From NCBI RefSeq assembly GCF_030272615.1, contig NC_081406.1, positions 262,125,386-262,189,385 on the forward strand: a stretch of 64,000 bases of DNA, in the 5' to 3' direction. The DNA is from Cryptomeria japonica (lineage: Eukaryota > Streptophyta > Pinopsida > Cupressales > Cupressaceae). The notes beneath the pieces were generated by a model. The model worked only from the letters and a program-made list of their open reading frames with translations, was not told where the DNA came from and ran no database searches. A program made the position numbers and the translations under genes. Each line of letters opens with the position of its first letter. Within the stretch, counting starts at the first letter, position 1. Below, piece by piece: positions 1-11,298 of the stretch.

Positions 1-122
1 GAAGTATATGTTACCGAGGTTGAATCTGTTGTTTTTATGGAAGATTAAGTTTGTATGATTCACCCCCCCCTCTCATCTTATTAGCTTGGCATCTGTACTT
101 ACATTAAGTATTAGAACTATCA
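1..122 (+). repeat. 5' LTR, terminal 122 bp only
   Basis: This stretch repeats at about 6152-6273. It ends in CA two bases before the primer-binding site. It holds a C-rich run followed by TCTCATC, a typical U5 end for copia elements. Confidence 0.92.
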
Positions 123-124
123 AT

Positions 125-136
125 TGGTATTAGAGC
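125..136 (+). other. Primer-binding site for initiator Met tRNA
   Basis: TGGTATTAGAGC differs from the usual plant TGGTATCAGAGC by one C-to-T change and sits just after the LTR end. Confidence 0.85.
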
Positions 137-187
137 TTTGGACTCTAGAAGAAAAAGTTTGAAGGTACTTGAGTAAAAGATCCAAAG

Positions 188-1160
188 ATGTATAAGAGGG
201 ATGCACTGAAGCTAGACAAGTCGAGTTTCTCTACATGGCAGAAAAGGATGAGGCTGCACCTATTAGGAGTTGGAGAATATGCTGTATATTATCTGGAGGA
301 TCATTTCATTACACCTAGCACCTATCCATTAACAATGGAAGAGATAAAGGCAAAGAAAGAACATATTCAAGCAATGATTGAAATAACATCTGCATTGACC
401 GACTCAGAGTTTAATGATCTAGAAGGCTGCAATGATGCAAAGGCAATGTGGGACAAGCTCATATCTGTGTATGGCGGTGATGAACATGTTCAAAGAGCAA
501 AAGTGGATAGTCTAAGAGGGCAACTTGAATCTATGAGGATGAATGAAGGTGAGAACATAACTCAGTACAGTACAAGATTAAAGGAGATTGTCAATCAAAT
601 CAAAGGAGCAGGTGGAACTATTGAAGAAAAGGATATAACAAGTAAGTTGTTAAGAACTCTTCTACCAGCTTATGCAATCCGAGTCTCTGCAATCAATGAA
701 TTGAGGTCTATACCCAATATGTCAGTTTCTTTAGATGCTACTATTGGTAAGCTACATGCATTTGAGTTAAGTAACTTTGATAACAGTGTGTCATCGGTAA
801 ATAAAGTTGAATCTGCATTCAGTTCTTTTCATCTTGGTAAATCTAATGATTACAATGATAGAATGAGTAAGTATTCTGAAGGAGATCACAGTGGAGCAAG
901 TGAAAGATTTCATAAAAAACATGGAGGAAGTACACAAACTGTATGAGGAAATCAGAAAGCAAGAAGAGTTTGAAGCACTATTAGCCAGAAGGTTACCGAG
1001 AGGCAAAGGTAAGTATAAAGGAAAAATACCTTTGAAATGTTTCAATTGTGATAAGATAGGACATATGGCTTCTAACTGTCCTGACAAAGATTCTACTAAA
1101 AAGAGAGATTACCGAGATGACAGACAAAAAGATAATCATTACAGAGGATATCGAGATTTC
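188..1160 (+). pseudogene. gag: copia gag, frameshifted
   Basis: Gag forms the virus-like particle that packages element RNA. The first frame (188-946) carries the copia-type gag core (WQKRMRLHL near the N-terminus, then the KAMWDKL and QYSTRLKEI regions). The C-terminal part with the zinc knuckle CFNCDKIGHMASNC (about 1038-1079) lies in another frame that is open from about 891. Copia elements normally have gag and pol in one frame, so a 1-bp indel between about 890 and 945 is the simplest reading. The ATG at 188 fits: it lies about 50 bp after the primer-binding site and is followed directly by the family's N-terminal motif. Confidence 0.88.
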
Positions 1161-2813
1161 AAAAGAAGAGATAGAAAGTCATGCCTAATAGCCGATGAGG
1201 AATCAAATGATGATAAATCAGATGAAACTGATACAGAGGAAGTAGTTTATGTTGCTATCAAAGATGGATCAGATGAAGAAAGGTATGAAGAAAAAGCCCT
1301 AATATCTCACATAAATACTAATGATTCTTGGATCATAGATAGTGGATGCTCACATCACATGACAGGTGATAAACACAAGTTTGTTATGTTAGAAGATTAT
1401 GATGGAGGCTATGTAAGATTTGGTAATGATGCACCATGTACGGTAAAAGGTAAAGGATCTATAACACTTCTTGACAATGCTAAATGTAATGATGTTTATT
1501 GGGTTGAAGGATTGAAATACAATTTGTTGAGTGTAGCATAGCTAAACAACACAGGTTACCGAATAGAATTTCAGAAAGGAATTGTCAAACTTCATGACAA
1601 GCATGGAAAGTTAGCTGCTACCGGGACACAAACAAAAGGTAATACATTTCATGTTGACTCAACTTGAAATTAGTGTCTATATGCAAAGATAGATGATACC
1701 TGGTTATGGCGTAAAAGGTTTTGTCATGTAAATTTTGATAATCTGATCAAAATAAGCAAGAAGCACCCAGTAAGAGGTCTACCGAGTCCTGAGAAACTCG
1801 AGAATGCTATGTGCCGAGGATGCCAGATAGGTAAGATGACAAGATCAAGCTTTACAAGTAAGTCCTATACTTCTAAGGGAATTTTAGATCTTGTGCACAC
1901 TGATCTTTGTGGTCCTATGAAAGTTCAGAGTTATTATGGTGATAAATATTTCATATTATTTGTGGATGATTATTCAAGGATGATGTCAATTATGTTTTTA
2001 AAAGAAAAATCAGAAGCTTTTCAAATGTTTAAATGGTACAAGGCAAGAGTTGAAAATGAAACATGAAGACAACTGAAATGTCTTAGATCAGATAGAGGAG
2101 GAGAGTTCACATCTGATGAGTTCAACTTATTCTGCAATGATCATGGTATAAAAAGACAAGTCTCTGCACTAAGAACTCCACAACAAAATGGAATAGCTGA
2201 GAGAAGAAACAGATCTATTGTGGATTGTGCCAGAACCCTGATGATTGAAAAGAAACTACCACAAACATTTTGGAGAGAAGCAATAAGCACAAAAGTTTAC
2301 ACCCTGAACCGAGTACAACTGAAGAAAGGAACTTTGAAGACACCATATGAAATCTGGTATGACAAGAAACCTAATGCAAGTTATTTGAAAATCTTTGGAA
2401 GTAGATGTTATGTACACAAAGATGATAGAAATGGAAAGTTTGATCAGAAAAGTGAAGAAGGAACATTTCTAGGTTATTATTCTAGAAGCAAAGCATTTAA
2501 ATGTTTGATCAAATCATCTAACAAAATAGTAGAAAGTGCAAATCTGAAAATTGATGAATTTGTAGAAAGTAATGATGAAGGAAATTCCAAGGAACCAGAA
2601 GACTATGATGAATTTGTCTATGTTCAATTGAAAAGTCCTACCGAGAGAACTGTTGAAGGAAATGAAGAGAATATTCAGTTACCGAGTGATGAAGAAGATC
2701 ATACAGAGCCTATCGAGCCTGTATTAGCCAAATATGTCAGAAGACATCATGCATCAAGTCAGATTATAGGAGATAAGGATGATCCAGTGATGACAAGGAA
2801 CAAACTTAGATAG
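1161..2813 (+). pseudogene. pol: copia protease and integrase with in-frame stops
   Basis: The protease shows the catalytic triplet D-S-G at 1338-1346 inside WIIDSGCSHHMTGD. A TAG follows at 1539. The GAG-pre-integrase zinc domain is near 1700-1830: the CxxC pair (MCRGC, from 1809) is intact, but the first His of the usual W-H-x-R motif reads Arg. The integrase core shows LVHTDLCGP, FVDDYSR and the glutamate of NGIAERRN, so all three acidic residues are present. Stops fall at 1539, two close together near 1665, 2064 and 2811. All pieces share one frame, so the damage here is point mutation and not indels. Confidence 0.88.
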
Positions 2814-3539
2814 AACACATGTCTGATATTTGAATTTGAACCGAGAATAGTGAAAGAGGCATTTAACAGTGAAGATTGGATAAATGCTATGACAGAAGAG
2901 ATTGATCAAATCAAGAAGAATGACACATGGACACTGGTCCCAAGACCGAAGGACAAAAATGTAATCGGTACAAAGTGGATTTTCAGAAACAAGCTGAATG
3001 AAAAAGGTGAGGTCATTTGAAATAAAGCAAGACTAGTTTGCAAAGGTTATGCCCAAGAAGAAGGAATTGATTATGGTGAGACTTTTGCACTTGTGGCAAG
3101 ACTTGAAGGAGTAAGAACATTGTTGGCATATGTTGCTTACAAGAATTTCAAGGTATATCAAATGGATGTCAAATCTACATTTCTGAATGGTATATTAGAA
3201 GAAGAAGTTTTTATTGAACAACCTGAAGGATTTGTTGAAGACAAGAATAAAGATCAGGTATGTAAATTGAACAAAGCTTTATATGGTCTGAAACAAGCAC
3301 CTAGAGCATGGTATGAAAGATTGCACTCTTATTTAATCAAGATTGGTTTTATAAGAACAAGTGAAAACAACAATATGTACATGAAGAATGATGAAAATGG
3401 AATACTGATCTCAGCCATATTTGTTGATGATATTATCTTTTGTGGAAATGACTCTCTATGCAAGAACTTTGGAAATGAAATGAGCAAAGAATTTGAGATG
3501 TCATTAATCGGTGAGATAAAGTACTTTATAGGTTTATAG
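2814..3539 (+). pseudogene. pol: copia reverse transcriptase with in-frame stops
   Basis: RT core motifs are readable: [63 protein letters not shown]. The catalytic box reads FVDD (about 3419-3430) where the family normally has YVDD; both aspartates are kept. Stops are TGA at 3018 and TAG at 3537. It is in the same frame as the integrase upstream and the RNase H downstream. Confidence 0.9.
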
Positions 3540-3548
3540 ATACTGCAA

Positions 3549-4373
3549 ATGAAAAATGAGATTTTCATTACTCAATCCAAGTACATAAAGGAAATCTTGA
3601 AGAAATTTGGAATGGAGGATTCAAAACCAGTAAGTACTCCTATGACTACCAACTGTAAATTATCAAAGAATGATGAATCTGCATCTATTGATGAGACACT
3701 TTACCGATCCATGATTGGAAAGCTACATTATGTTGTTCACAGTAGACCAGATATAGCACATGCAATAGGTATAGTTGCAAGATTCTCTGCAGATCCTAAG
3801 GAAACACACATGACAACAATCAAGAGAATTTTCAGATACTTGAAAGGCACTGAAGATTATGGCTTAGTATATCAGAAAATAAATGACTTTGATTTAAAAG
3901 TTTATATTGATGCTGATTGGGTAGGCAACATTGACGACAGAAAAAGCACAAGTGGAGGAGCTTTCTTTTTAGGAGAAAGACTAGTGAGTTGGCTTAGCAA
4001 GAAACAAGGATGTGTTTCACAGTCAACAGTAGAAGCTGAATACGTTGCTGCAATATTGAATTGCACGAACATAGCATGGATCAGACAATTGTTGGAAGGT
4101 ATAAATGAGAAAGTTACCGAGTTAGTAACTATATTCTGTGACAATACTAGTGCCATTAACATTTCAAAGAATCCTTTTATGCACTCTAAGACAAAGCACA
4201 TCTCTATCAAATATCATTATCTTAGAGAAGAAGCTCAAGAGAAGAAAGTGGTGTTGGAGTATATTAGCACGAAGGAACAAATAGCAGATATCTTCACCAA
4301 GCCACTGCCAAGGGACACTTTTGAGTATCTCAGAAGTAAGTTAGGGGTCCTACCCCTATCTTCTACTCACTGA
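3549..4373 (+). pseudogene. pol: copia RT C-terminus and RNase H
   Basis: This is the longest clean stretch of the polyprotein (274 codons). It carries RT connection motifs (RSMIGKLHYVVHSRPDI, RYLKGT) and the RNase H residues: D in DADW, E in VEAEY, D in FCDN, and the KTKHI segment, ending with the TKPLPRDTF tail typical of copia pol. The ATG at 3549 is internal; the frame really continues from the RT across the TAG at 3537. Confidence 0.92.
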
Positions 4374-4757
4374 CCGAGTTCGGTGAAAGCATCAATTCGA
4401 TGAATCTACAGAATATCTTTTAGGAGTTGAGGCTGATTTACACACTTTAGGATGTTTTCTAAAGGTGTGCAGATAACAAATACAGGAAACAGGAATTGAA
4501 GACATAAATGCTCTGACCGAGACTAAGTTGACACATAACAACAGGAAATCACTTCATATAGGAAGAAATTATGTTTTAATTCTTTACTTTTTGGCATTGT
4601 TGTCAAAGGGGGAGAAGACTGGAGAAAAGGGGAGAAGACTAATGTATGGGGGAGAAGACTGATGATAGGGGGAGAGCATTTCAGCATTTCAGCAATCTGA
4701 ATCTGAATCAATTAGGTCAAATCAATTGGTTTTTCCATCAATACCAAAGGGGGAGAT
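4374..4757 (+). other. copia 3' untranslated region with PPT-like repeats
   Basis: No coding. From about 4606 to 4680 the motif GGGGGAGAAGACT recurs about four times at roughly 20-24 bp intervals. The functional-looking polypurine tract AAAGGGGGAGAT lies at 4746-4757 directly before TGTTGGCAT. A second AAAGGGAGAT plus TGTTGGCAT follows 29 bp later (4777-4795), so the PPT/LTR-start junction is duplicated. Confidence 0.75.
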
Positions 4758-6273
4758 TGTTGGCATTATAACAGACAAAGGGAGATTGTTGGCATTTCAA
4801 TAAGGATATTGAGAAGGTTGTTGATGATTATGGATATAACTGATTAAGGATGTTTACTATCTTAATATTATTATTTTGTCATTGATGTCAAGTAATTGAT
4901 TTTCTAATTTAGTATGATGTTGCCATATCTTAAGAAGTATGATTTGATGAGTATAAAGATGTCGGTAAAGGACACAAAAAGAATGTGATGAATAAGGGGA
5001 GGAATAAGTTATTCAATGGGCAACTATTACCGAGTTAGACAACGATGAGATCATGATGTTTAGATTGTTTTGATATCATACATATGCTATTGATTGTAAG
5101 GTTAATACTATACTATGTTACCGAGCAAAGAACCAAGTCGGTAAACCCTAAGGAACCTAGTCGGTAAACCCTAAGGTTATCGCTATCAGGTAATGAAGGA
5201 AGAATGTCTACCGAGTGAAGTTTAGTATTTATCAAGTTGCAACTGAGTAATAACAGAATGCATTAAATGAATATAAGCATTATTTAATGAAGGAAGTTGA
5301 TGAGCTGGAACTGATTAAATGATTGGTATGCCGTGCATGAAGTTTGTTAAAGAATCTATGGCAAAGGAAAATTGGCAGGAAGATCTACAATGCAGATTGA
5401 ACCACAATACCCTAGCACAAGTTCCAAGAAATTTATACAAGTTCCAAGGCGGGGTAAAACATTTTCAGATCAAAGGATACATTGAACCTAGTCAAGTTTG
5501 AAGATCTGATGGCTATGACTGATCATGAGAAATGTGATCAAGGAGATTAAGCGGTTAGCAATTGTTTATAAATAAGGAACTATTGATAAACAATGTATGC
5601 GGGCAAGTGTATGCACATGGATGCTACATAGTGATTGCCGAGCACAGAAGCTTGAAGACCTGTTTGAATAACAGAGTATAGAGCCCAGCAAATGGACAAG
5701 ATAAGTCCTATATTGTATTGAGCAAATAAGAATCCGCTTTAGCATTTTAGATGTGACGTTGCAGATAGATTTTTATTACTGTTATTTTGTGAAGTGACAA
5801 GAAAATATCTTAACTGAGTGGACTTAACAGTTTTATTTGTAAAACCCTCTAGCAAGGTGACATTCTGATTGAGTGTTTGAAATCCTTTAACAAGGTCACT
5901 TCTAACAAGGTGAAGATCCTAACAGATCTGAGGGAAATCCCTTAACCAGGTCACATCTAGCAATGTGTTTGCAATCTTTAACAGGATTTGCTTTTAACCG
6001 AGCATACTCTAGAAGAGTATATTTCTTAGTGGGTCCGAAATCCCACAATGGTTTTTCCCTATTTGGGTTTCCACGTTAAATCTAGTGTTATGAGGATTAT
6101 GATGTTTATATGCTTTTGAGTTTGCATGTTTAGCAGTTTTGGTTATATTACTAAAGTATATGTTACCGAGGTTGAATCTGTTGTTTTTATGGAAGATTAA
6201 GTTTGTATGATTCACCCCCCCTCTCATCTTATTAGCTTGGCATCTGTACTTACATTAAGTATCAGAACTATCA
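4758..6273 (+). repeat. copia 3' LTR
   Basis: It begins TGTTGGCAT at 4758 (or 4787, because of the duplicated junction) and ends ...ACTATCA at 6273, about 1.5 kb. The last 122 bp repeat bases 1-122. It contains two tandem copies of GTCGGTAAACCCTAAGG near 5146-5180 and many ACCGAG motifs. The 60-codon frame at 5319 lies inside it and is not convincing as a gene. Confidence 0.9.
5567..5574 (+). promoter_or_regulatory. Putative LTR TATA box
   Basis: TATAAATA in the middle of the 3' LTR, the expected position for the U3/R promoter of a copia element. No transcription evidence is available. Confidence 0.55.
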
Positions 6274-6885
6274 TTAAGACTTGAGAATCCCCATCTTGTT
6301 CAACTTTGATTGCTCATGTAGCAACATATCTATGAATGCATAAAATGATGGTGGAGTGTATGAGGCACCTTGAGTCAATCTGATGGGTGTGGAAGCTAGA
6401 AACAAAGGCTGCATACTCTGATGCAAGCTTGTCCAACAAATTGTAAACCAATTGAGAATCCTTCTTGTCAATGCCACAATCCTTAATCTTTTCTCTTAGC
6501 TCATTTTCTTTCATGACATAATCTTGGATTGTATCAAAATCCTTGGGATTCAACAATGTGAGTTCATTATCAAGCTTGTAGCCCCTAATCTCATCAACTT
6601 GACCATACAATTTCTCATAGATATCCCAAGAATCCTTGACTGCATTATATTTCTCAATGTGAAAAATGAGGCCATCTGATACATACTTTCTCAAGGTTCC
6701 AAGAGCCATATATTTTTTAGTGAGGCATTCCAATTGAGAAATAGGACCAACTTTAGGATCTGCTAGTGCTGTAATTGTTTCATTTATGAAATGACGAGTC
6801 CTGTTTCCATTAGCTTACTCCATGCCTTAATTTTCCATGATGCATAATTATGTAGAGTTAAAAGTGAAAATTTATGAGATCCCAT
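6274..6885 (-). pseudogene. gag: copia gag N-terminal part, cut by the upstream element
   Basis: On the minus strand an ATG at 6885 opens MGSHKFSLLTLHNYASWKIK, the N-terminus of a copia gag different from the one at 188. After a stop or frame change near 6790 it continues as ADPKVGPISQLECLTKKYMALGTLRKYV and the gag core (NELTLL, DTIQDYVMKENELREKI) to about 6380. There a frameshift moves the continuation (RLTQGASYTPPSFYAFIDMLLHEQSKL) into another frame down to 6274. The frame stops dead at the LTR end, so the plus-strand copia probably inserted into this older gag, and the rest of the older element should lie left of the window. Confidence 0.8.
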
Positions 6886-7147
6886 ATCAACAAAATGAAA
6901 GGGCACGAGATAGAGAGAGCCACAATCACACAAGACACCCCTCCAAATTCACTCAATCAAAGAACCCCCATTCCCAAAATGATGATTTGGCACTTTATAC
7001 TTAGTGCGTGTACAATGGGCCACTTGCAAACAAGAGCAAAGTGGACTTCTGATTTAGAGTTTCAACTATCTCAAATAGGATATATAAGAATCAAAGCAAT
7101 AATGCAAGAGATCTAAACCAAGATCCAAGAAAATTACAAGTACCAAA
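6886..7147. other. Leader-like sequence between two elements
   Basis: Probably the leader upstream of the minus-strand gag. No PBS or LTR end was recognised here before homology to the next element's LTR begins at about 7148. Confidence 0.4.
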
Positions 7148-7994
7148 TATTTTGTGCCCTGGTAATTGCGACATTTTGGTAGTGTGTTGTTTTGGTACTT
7201 CGAGGATGTGTTCATTTCTAGATTGACTGACTTTGAAGACTTATATTGGTATTCTACTTTGGTGATTGTAGCGTGTATCCTAATCATTAAAAATATTCTT
7301 TTGAGAAGTATCTCAAAGGCCGACTTGATGTATATTTACAAATTGATACTTACATACATACATACATACATACACATGATCTCTTTAGGTTGAGTGTGTG
7401 GAAGTATATGTATGAAACATGAATTAAGTATGTTGGGAAGGAGTAAGTGAGCATGGGATAAGGATAAAGTGATAGAGTCAGAGAGTTGTGCTCAGTATGA
7501 GTAGATTGATGCAGTAAGTTGGTGAAGTGTTTTGCAGAGGTTCTTAATTGGATTTGCTACAAGTAGTTAGTGTATTGTCAAATCTTTAACTAGAATTGAA
7601 TTCATGCATGTGTAGATGAAACTTTCTTAGTTCACTCCTTTTGGCAGTAAGCCTTTTCACCAGCAAGTCAATTGTATATGAGCAATATGCTCTCCAAGTA
7701 GTGAGCCCTCCAACAATGAGCCTATTTTTGTAATCTCATATAACTATTTATATTATCTTGAGAGTTAGCCCTCTCTGTGGTTTTTCCCATATTGGGTTTT
7801 CCACGTATAAAAATCTTTGGTGTCTTTTCTATGGTTGTGTTATGTCATGGACTTCATTTCTATCTTTCATTTCATGTCAAGGATAATTAAGTTCAAATTA
7901 AGTTTTAGATCATCAGAATATTTTTTGTTTCAATTTTAAAAGCTAAATGGAATATTGATTCAAACCCCCTCTCAATATCATGGTTTGTTCAACA
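7148..7994 (+). repeat. 5' LTR, left-truncated
   Basis: Matches 11755-12542 (shared words include TTGAAGACTTATATTGGTATTCT and GAGAAGTATCTCA). It ends in TTCAACA just before the PBS. A (CATA)n run at about 7350-7372 lies where the 3' LTR has TATATATATAAAAT. Confidence 0.85.
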
Positions 7995-7996
7995 AT

Positions 7997-8008
7997 TAGT
8001 ATCAGAGC
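7997..8008 (+). other. Primer-binding site for initiator Met tRNA
   Basis: TAGTATCAGAGC, one mismatch from the plant iMet site, two bases after the LTR end. Confidence 0.8.
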
Positions 8009-8061
8009 TTGCTTCCTTGCTACTAGCTTAACCACTTGAGGGAGATCTTAATTTGAATAGA

Positions 8062-9069
8062 TGGATCCTATGGAAATGGATGGAGAATATCATTTGGATG
8101 AATAATTGAAGACAACCCTTAAAGATCTTGGAATCGTGGAATCTGAGAATGAAGAATTGAAAGAGTGTAAAGGTAGCGAATGAATGTGTGTACAAGCTGA
8201 GAGATCAAATCTGAAAGCTCAAAGAAAGGCATAAAGAAGTAGGCAAAGAATTGAAGCAAGCAAATGATACTATTGTGAATCTAAAATTGCAGATAGAAGA
8301 AAGCAGGAAAGTGGAAGAAAGCTTGAAGAATACAGTTAATTTGAAGATTCAAGAAAATGGGAAGTTAGAACAAGAATTGTTGAAGCTAAAGTTAGTGAAA
8401 GAAGTGAGTTATTGGATCAACTATTGTCAATGAAAAAAGAAAACAAGGATAAGGAAGGATTGGGATTCACCGATGATTGTTCAAAAGACAAAGGTAAAGG
8501 GAAAGAAAAGATGGAGATTGAAAAGAAGGCTGAAGGTGCAAACAAATTCCAGACTCTTGGACCTGGTACATACAGACCCCCAGTTTGACAACCTAATGCT
8601 CAAAGGTACTCATCATTTAATGGCTATTGCTTTCGGTGCATTATTTTGGACATAAATTTGTAGATTGCAGAAGAAATATGAATCATAATATTCAATGCTT
8701 TAGATTTAGAAATTTTGTACATAAGGCTAACAAATGCAGTAGCCAATTTAATAACCAAAGCTCTAGATCATTTGTGAATGGAACGAATGGATCACAAGGG
8801 AATTTTTTTTTCAAGGTCATTGTCACACATGTCATAAATTTGGTCATAAAGATAATTAGTACAAACTTAGAGGAAATTAAGTGAATTTGGGATGGAAGAA
8901 GTTGAATTGCTATATTTGCAACACATATGGACATTTTTTTAATAATTGCAGAAATGAGAAGGATCTAGTAAATAAACCTAAAAATAATGATATGGTATGG
9001 AAAAGGAAGGAATCTATTGAGTCCTCTGCACCCAAATTCGGTGTGGGTGCTTCTTCCTTTGGAAATTGA
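8062..9069 (+). pseudogene. gag: gag C-terminal part: coiled coil and four zinc knuckles, degraded
   Basis: From MDPMEMDGEY at 8062, with stops and frameshifts, the sequence gives a Lys/Glu-rich coiled coil (best at 8251-8433, repeated LKxxxxE spacing) and a KDKGKGKEKMEIEKK linker. Four CCHC-type units follow: YCFRC...GHKFVDC (frameshifted, about 8620-8670), QCFRF...HKANKC (second Cys lost), CHTCHKFGHKDN, and one perfect CYICNTYGHFFNNC at about 8910-8951. Multi-knuckle copia gags of this layout exist. The usual N-terminal copia gag core is missing, and no pol follows. Confidence 0.7.
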
Positions 9070-9403
9070 TCTAATAGTTTGTGCTCAGGGGGAAATACAA
9101 TGAAAAATCTATTTTTCCTCCATGTGAGAAGGAAATGCTTGTGGCAACACAAGTTGGTGTTGATATTTCTAGTGATGTATGTTCCGGTAGACTGCATATG
9201 CAGAAGAATAATGTTTCGGCTGACATCATTTTGATGAGACATTTTTGGTGGTGAAAATCTAGGCAGCTCGAGTAAGATAAATATTCAATGTTTTGATCAT
9301 TTTTGCATCTTGCATTGAAGAAAAAGTGAAGAGAAAAGCAAGCAGAGAAAATGAGTTTTTTAGAGTTTAGTTCGCTCACAAGGTATTTTTCATATCTCTA
9401 CAT

Positions 9404-11150
9404 ATGGATTCTAAGATAGCAACTATTCGGCTAATTGATAATGTGCATCTGGATGAGTATAATCATGAGAAAATTAGGAAATTGGGAAATTCTTTGTCAA
9501 ATGAAGGTATGCAAGAAATAAAAAATTTAGGGTATAAGGGTTTAGATCTTTGGAATGAATTTCCTTGGTTCGAAAATGAAGACATGATAAAATTTCTCTT
9601 GAATTGCATTGAGGATGATCATATGAGTTTGGACAAGCCATATCCGATTTCAAAAGAAGCTATTTTTACTGTGTCTATTTTATGTGATAATGGACCCCTT
9701 CCAGTAAATAAATCAATAAAAAACAAAGATGTTGAAACCCTAATTGATGTCACAGGTGATCGACAAGAACTCATAATTGACAATATTTCCGAACCTATAG
9801 TGAGGTATGTTGCTTATGGAGTTTCTTATAAAATCTACTTCAAAAATAAAGAAGGTTCTACTTGGGCTATTGTTGTATACACTGTGCATCAGATGGTGAG
9901 AAAAGATAAGAATTTTGATTTATGTGAGTTGTTGAGAGCATAGTTGGCAGAAAACATCAAGATGATTAAGGAACAAGGTTATCCTTTTAGATTTGGTTCC
10001 TTGATTATGTGTTTGATGCTTTACTTCACAAAGTCATTACCCCTGAAATAAAATATTACATGGAAATCGAATATTTCTATCAGAAAATAAATTTTTAGAT
10101 ATTTAGCTTGTTTGGAAAACAAAGATTATTTCTTGGAATTTTTGAAGAAAAAACTCTTCTCTAGTCTAGTTCCTAGTTCTGTCAATATTCTTGAAGGAAG
10201 TGCCTTCGGTAGTAAAAGTTCAAAGAGCAAAAATGTGATGTCTCCTCTAAGATCAATGAAGAAGACAAAAAGCAAAGTTGCACATGAGATTACTTCTTTA
10301 GTTGATCCAGAATCATTTGCTATGATAAAGGATAAATATGTTGTTGAAGAAAGAAAAGATAAGGAAAATGATCCATGCAATGTTGATAACATTCTAAGTT
10401 TGCTAAAGGAAGAATTTGGATTGAAAAAAAATGTTGATTTGTGGCTTGAGCACCCCTCCTATGAACAAAGATCAAATTGAGGAAATTCTAGCTGATTATC
10501 TAGTCTAGAACTGTATTTCTCTGGACAATATTGCAGACATCTTATCGGATGTCTAGTATGAGGTGCTTAAAGATTGGATGAAGCAGTTTGTTAAGGCACT
10601 GGTTGCTGAAGAAGATATTTAGGATTACATGGAGAATAAATGTGTATATGCTCAAAACAAGTTATCTAAAGACATAAGGAATATGAGAGTTTGTGTGGCA
10701 GAAGCAAGCAAATTATACAAATATTGTTTTTTAGTGGCCCGCAGTTGTGGAACAATTCAAAGGAAAAATTGACTCTACTGAATCTGAGTTGTGTTCCTTG
10801 GGTAAGGCATTTGATATTTTCAATGATCTTGATGGTGCATAGAGAAGAAAGAGAAACTCCTTGCAATCAGATCTTATATTTTATTAGAGACAAAAAGAAG
10901 TTGTGGTAAGTATATTCTTGAAAGTAAAAGAGATTATTGAAGCTTGATTACAGAATCTTTCCAGTATTCTCTTTGAAGCTGATAAGTGTGAGCAGAACAT
11001 CTCTGTTCCTGGTTCATTATTAGATGCAGTTGATATAATTATGCAAAATGATAGCTTGAGCTTGAGTATCCATCTGGAAATGAACTCATGGAAGACTTTC
11101 CTCCCCGAGTTGAAAGAAAAATATAAGAGGATATTTGAAAAACATAAATG
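9404..11150 (+). pseudogene. Unknown second ORF of the element, about 580 codons, broken
   Basis: The first 179 codons (9404-9943) are open, starting MDSKIATIRLIDNVHLDEY. A single TAG separates them from a continuation (LAENIKMIKEQGYPFRFGSLIMCL). A frame at 10112-10480 follows, rich in Ser/Lys (SKSSKSKNVMSPLRSMKKTKSK), then more sequence with stops up to KYKRIFEKHK at about 11150. It has no protease, integrase or polymerase motif and no zinc knuckle. The segment with CELLRAxLAENIK and PFRFGSLIMC resembles, in general style, the plant transposon-associated or plant-mobile-domain-like proteins often found in repeats; that is a hunch. It sits between gag and the PPT, where pol should be. Confidence 0.6.
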
Positions 11151-11298
11151 AGGTATTTTTGTAATGCAGTTATGTTTTTTTTCCACCTTTGTCCTTGATG
11201 TAAAAGGGGGGAAATTTTAGTTTTTGGAAGCTCTATCTAAGGGGGAGTTTTTCTAACAAATCTTTTGAATCTTTTTGAAGTGTTTTATCATTAATGAC

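Larger units (their letters stand above)
1..6273 (+). mobile_element. Ty1/copia LTR retrotransposon, nearly complete
   Basis: The order is 5' LTR end, tRNA-iMet primer-binding site, gag, protease, integrase, RT, RNase H, polypurine tract and 3' LTR, which is the Ty1/copia order. The last 122 bp of the 5' LTR match the end of the 3' LTR with about three differences (one C-run indel), so the insertion is fairly recent. The start of the 5' LTR lies left of the window, so the left target-site duplication cannot be read. The coding region has one frameshift and several in-frame stops, so this copy is not autonomous. Confidence 0.95.

Noticed and set aside
5146-5180. Telomere-like AAACCCTAA words
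   Set aside because: Only two copies, inside a 17-bp LTR repeat; no telomeric array.
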